The notes beneath the pieces are model-generated. The model had not been told where the DNA came from, made no database searches, and saw only the letters and a list, made by a program, of their open reading frames with translations. A DNA stretch of 14,768 bases from contig JASHVA010000053.1 in the NCBI GenBank assembly GCA_030039715.1, positions 1 to 14,768 on the forward strand. Direction: 5' to 3'. The position numbers were made by a program, and so were the translations under genes. Shown here one piece after another: positions 14,636 to 14,768 of the stretch. Within the stretch, counting starts at the first letter, position 1. Each line of letters begins with the position of its first letter. This DNA is from Thermoplasmata archaeon. GTDB lineage: Archaea; Thermoplasmatota; Thermoplasmata; Lutacidiplasmatales; UBA184.

Positions 14636-14768
14636 TTGTCGCGAGTCGGCGGCCGACCGGCAGCGCGCGAGGTAGGCCGAGTGCACGCCGTTACTCCCTC
14701 GGGCCATCTGACCGTCCGAACGGGCGGGCCCGAGGTCGTTCCCGAGGGCACGCTCGTGCGCGACGAGC
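14636..14768 (+). CDS. gar1: Gar1-like H/ACA ribonucleoprotein subunit (3' partial)
   Basis: The frame is open to the window edge. The visible peptide EVGRVHAVTPSGHLTVR, followed by GGPEVVPEGTLVRDE, matches the start of archaeal Gar1 (pattern LG-(K/R)-V-x-H-x3-(S/Q)-G-x-L-x-VR, then a loop and a strand ending in V-x-D). Gar1 is a small beta-barrel that binds Cbf5 in the H/ACA RNP, which makes pseudouridine in rRNA. The conserved GRV lies before GTG 14681, so the upstream TTG 14636 (about 12 extra residues before GRV) is preferred; GTG 14681, with GAGGT seven bases upstream, is the alternative and would drop part of strand 1. The remaining two-thirds of the protein is outside the window. Confidence 0.65.
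   Translation, partial: MSRVGGRPAAREVGRVHAVTPSGHLTVRTGGPEVVPEGTLVRDE

Noticed and set aside
11533..14751. 1072-codon minus-strand frame
   Set aside because: It runs antisense through the tRNA, the ubiquitin-like gene and both helical genes, has no recognisable domain, and is Arg/Leu/Asp-rich as expected for a shadow of high-GC coding DNA.
1..14768. CRISPR array, insertion sequence, prophage or rRNA
   Set aside because: No regularly spaced repeats, transposase or integrase motifs, paired terminal repeats or rRNA core sequences were seen on either strand.

Overview
The window looks like part of an archaeal chromosome of very high GC content. Evidence seen in the sequence: AT-rich TATA-like boxes sit about 24-32 bases upstream of many starts, several starts look leaderless and use GTG or TTG, and there is a class II tRNA-Ser with discriminator G. 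Gene content agrees: two KaiC-like RecA-fold ATPases, a bifunctional phosphoglucose/phosphomannose isomerase, a SAMP/MoaD-like ubiquitin-fold protein and the start of a Gar1-like H/ACA RNP protein. An uncultivated high-GC euryarchaeote, perhaps Thermoplasmata, is my best guess, but this is inference only.

Layout. 1-5369 is on the minus strand: a 5'-partial zinc-ribbon protein (1-193) directly follows a four-helix membrane protein (195-746), and upstream lies a giant TPR scaffold (807-5369) with a C-terminal zinc domain and disordered tail. From 5487 an HD-domain phosphohydrolase runs on the plus strand and overlaps tail-to-tail an EVE-domain protein on the minus strand (6664-7155). Then come two coupled minus-strand KaiC-like ATPases (7205-7993 and 7990-10530), the upstream one carrying a very long Pro/Ala-rich tail. 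From 10659 everything is on the plus strand: the sugar-phosphate isomerase, tRNA-Ser(CGA) with a 33-nt insertion in its T-loop, the ubiquitin-like protein, two paralogous helical ORFs (the first with a zinc ribbon), and the Gar1-like gene running off the end.

Three points stand out. First, the only two TAG codons at decisive positions in genes here both sit where the reading frame continues: one interrupts a TPR repeat of the giant scaffold (codon 111), the other lies between two homologous modules in the same frame. All other completed genes end in TGA or TAA. This fits UAG being read as a sense codon (for example pyrrolysine) or read through, although a nonsense mutation or sequencing error and an ordinary stop explain each case individually. 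Second, the tRNA-Ser gene has an intron in the T-loop, a rare non-canonical position. Third, the ubiquitin-like ORF has no standard start codon that keeps its first beta strand except ones lying inside the tRNA gene, so the two genes appear to share sequence.

Functional links are limited. HD and EVE are nucleotide and modified-base related; the KaiC pair is probably one translationally coupled unit; Gar1, tRNA and SAMP-like genes are RNA-processing or tRNA-thiolation related families. No mobile element, CRISPR array or rRNA was seen.
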